64,000 nucleotides of DNA from Panulirus ornatus. Its lineage: Eukaryota; Arthropoda; Malacostraca; Decapoda; Palinuridae. Location: assembly GCF_036320965.1 (NCBI RefSeq), contig NC_092241.1:23356041-23420040 (forward strand), read 5' to 3'. The notes under the pieces were generated by a model. The model saw nothing but the letters and a program-made list of their open reading frames with translations. It had not been told where the DNA came from and did no database searches. The translations under genes were made by a program, and so were the position numbers. Positions 63,148 through 64,000 of the stretch are shown one piece after another; positions within the stretch are counted from its first letter, which is position 1, and the number at the start of each line of letters is the position of its first letter.

Positions 63148-63440
63148 TGTCAGCTGGCGCTACCAACGTGTGTCAGCTGGTTCTGCCGCCTTGTGTCAGC
63201 TGGTCCTGCCACACTGCGTCAGCCATTCCTGCCACCTTGTGTCAGCTGGTCCTTCCACCTTGTGTCAGCTGGTCCTACCACCTTGTGTCAGCTGGTGCTA
63301 CCACCTTGTGTCAGCTGGTCCTACCACCTTGTGTCAGCTGGTGCTACCACCTTGTGTCAGCTGGGCCTGTCACGTTGTGTCAGCTGGTCAAGGCTGCAGC
63401 CTTGTATCAGCAGGAGGTGTTGTATTGTGCTGGCTGGTCC
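63148..63440. repeat. 23-bp minisatellite, second type, with CAGCTG
   Basis: About 12 units of TGTGTCAGCTGGTCCTACCA plus CCT, more diverged at the right end. It shares the unit length, the CCTTGTGT word and the CAGCTG hexamer with the array at 61249-62625. Confidence 0.92.
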
Positions 63441-64000
63441 TGGTGGCTCCCTGTGTTAGTTGCCTGTGATACATTATGCCACATGTCCCGCTGAGCTCCT
63501 GAACGTTAACTACACACGACCCCACGTCGTCTTCCACTCACCTGGCACACAACGCACCTCCAGCTGTCGTTTCAAAGATATGTAGCACGATATGAATACT
63601 TTGTTAGATGATGACACACACATTATGAAGATCATATACAAAAATGTCTTTACCAATACTGTCACCGAGCCCTCAGAAAGTCATTTGAAGTTCTTTAGTA
63701 GTTCTTTGACCACAGGAACGTATGCATTGATGATAATCTGCGACTAAGATGATAGTTTTGTTGAGTTTCAACTCTCTGCTGGTACTCATCTAGGCATATT
63801 GTGTGATTTACTAGAAATGAAACACCATATTATGTAGCGCGATTGATTACAGTTAGATTTCCAAATTACATTTCATCCTGTCTCGTTGCGTGTATGTTGA
63901 AGCAACTCTTGGCTTTGATCTACAGTTATAATCAAACATCAAACGAACAAATCCAAAATTCAATTACAGACGCCAGTCATCCTCTCAACGTCTCAGAAAA
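63441..64000. other. Unique DNA, no gene recognised
   Basis: The last 560 bp show no repeat of the types above and no convincing frame. Confidence 0.45.

Overview
This is eukaryotic repeat-rich DNA with no confidently supported host gene. It is probably from an arthropod, most likely a decapod crustacean. That placement is an inference from the very high density of dinucleotide microsatellites, minisatellites and RTE-type LINEs; no single-copy gene fixes the taxon.

Positions 1-24,250 and 32,040-49,470 are built almost entirely from one family of non-LTR retrotransposon. It is RTE-like, with one ORF of about 1,000 codons: an AP-endonuclease domain followed by a reverse transcriptase, with a 5' UTR of about 130 bp. 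At least 22 copies or fragments lie in both orientations, nearly all separated or bounded by (TA)n tracts that total about 2.4 kb. The best copy is 20,001-23,275. It keeps both ends and all visible catalytic motifs but has one nonsense codon, one frameshift and one in-frame deletion. Two subfamilies can be read: a long 3' UTR form (about 420-440 bp), and a short form that lacks about 240 bp of the 3' UTR, usually ends its ORF about 11 codons earlier and often carries a poly(A)-like tail. A 230-250 bp non-autonomous element (7,903-8,142; 32,037-32,283; remnant 18,355-18,420) shares the LINE's 5' end and its 3' terminal stem-loop. It is probably mobilised by the LINE, and it also sits in (TA)n.

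A second repeat is a tRNA-derived (Lys-like) SINE. It occurs as 276-bp tandem units and inverted dimers at 16,437-17,275 and 23,432-23,878. A third, badly decayed retroelement of CR1/Jockey type lies at about 30,200-31,200, and what looks like its C-terminal segment is displaced to 29,390-29,550.

Positions 24,250-32,040 are mostly unique DNA with (CT)n, (CA)n, a 42-bp minisatellite and a decayed 29-33-bp minisatellite. One possible exon (24,284-24,398) and one orphan reading frame (18,915-19,151) are the only weak hints of host coding sequence.

Positions 50,270-63,440 hold a cluster of seven minisatellites with units of 22, 19, 32, 22, 23, 50 and 23 bp, together about 7.9 kb. Three of the arrays carry an E-box hexamer (CACGTG or CAGCTG) in almost every unit, and at least two show trimeric higher-order structure. 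The long ORFs in these arrays and in (TA)n are artefacts of repeat periodicity.
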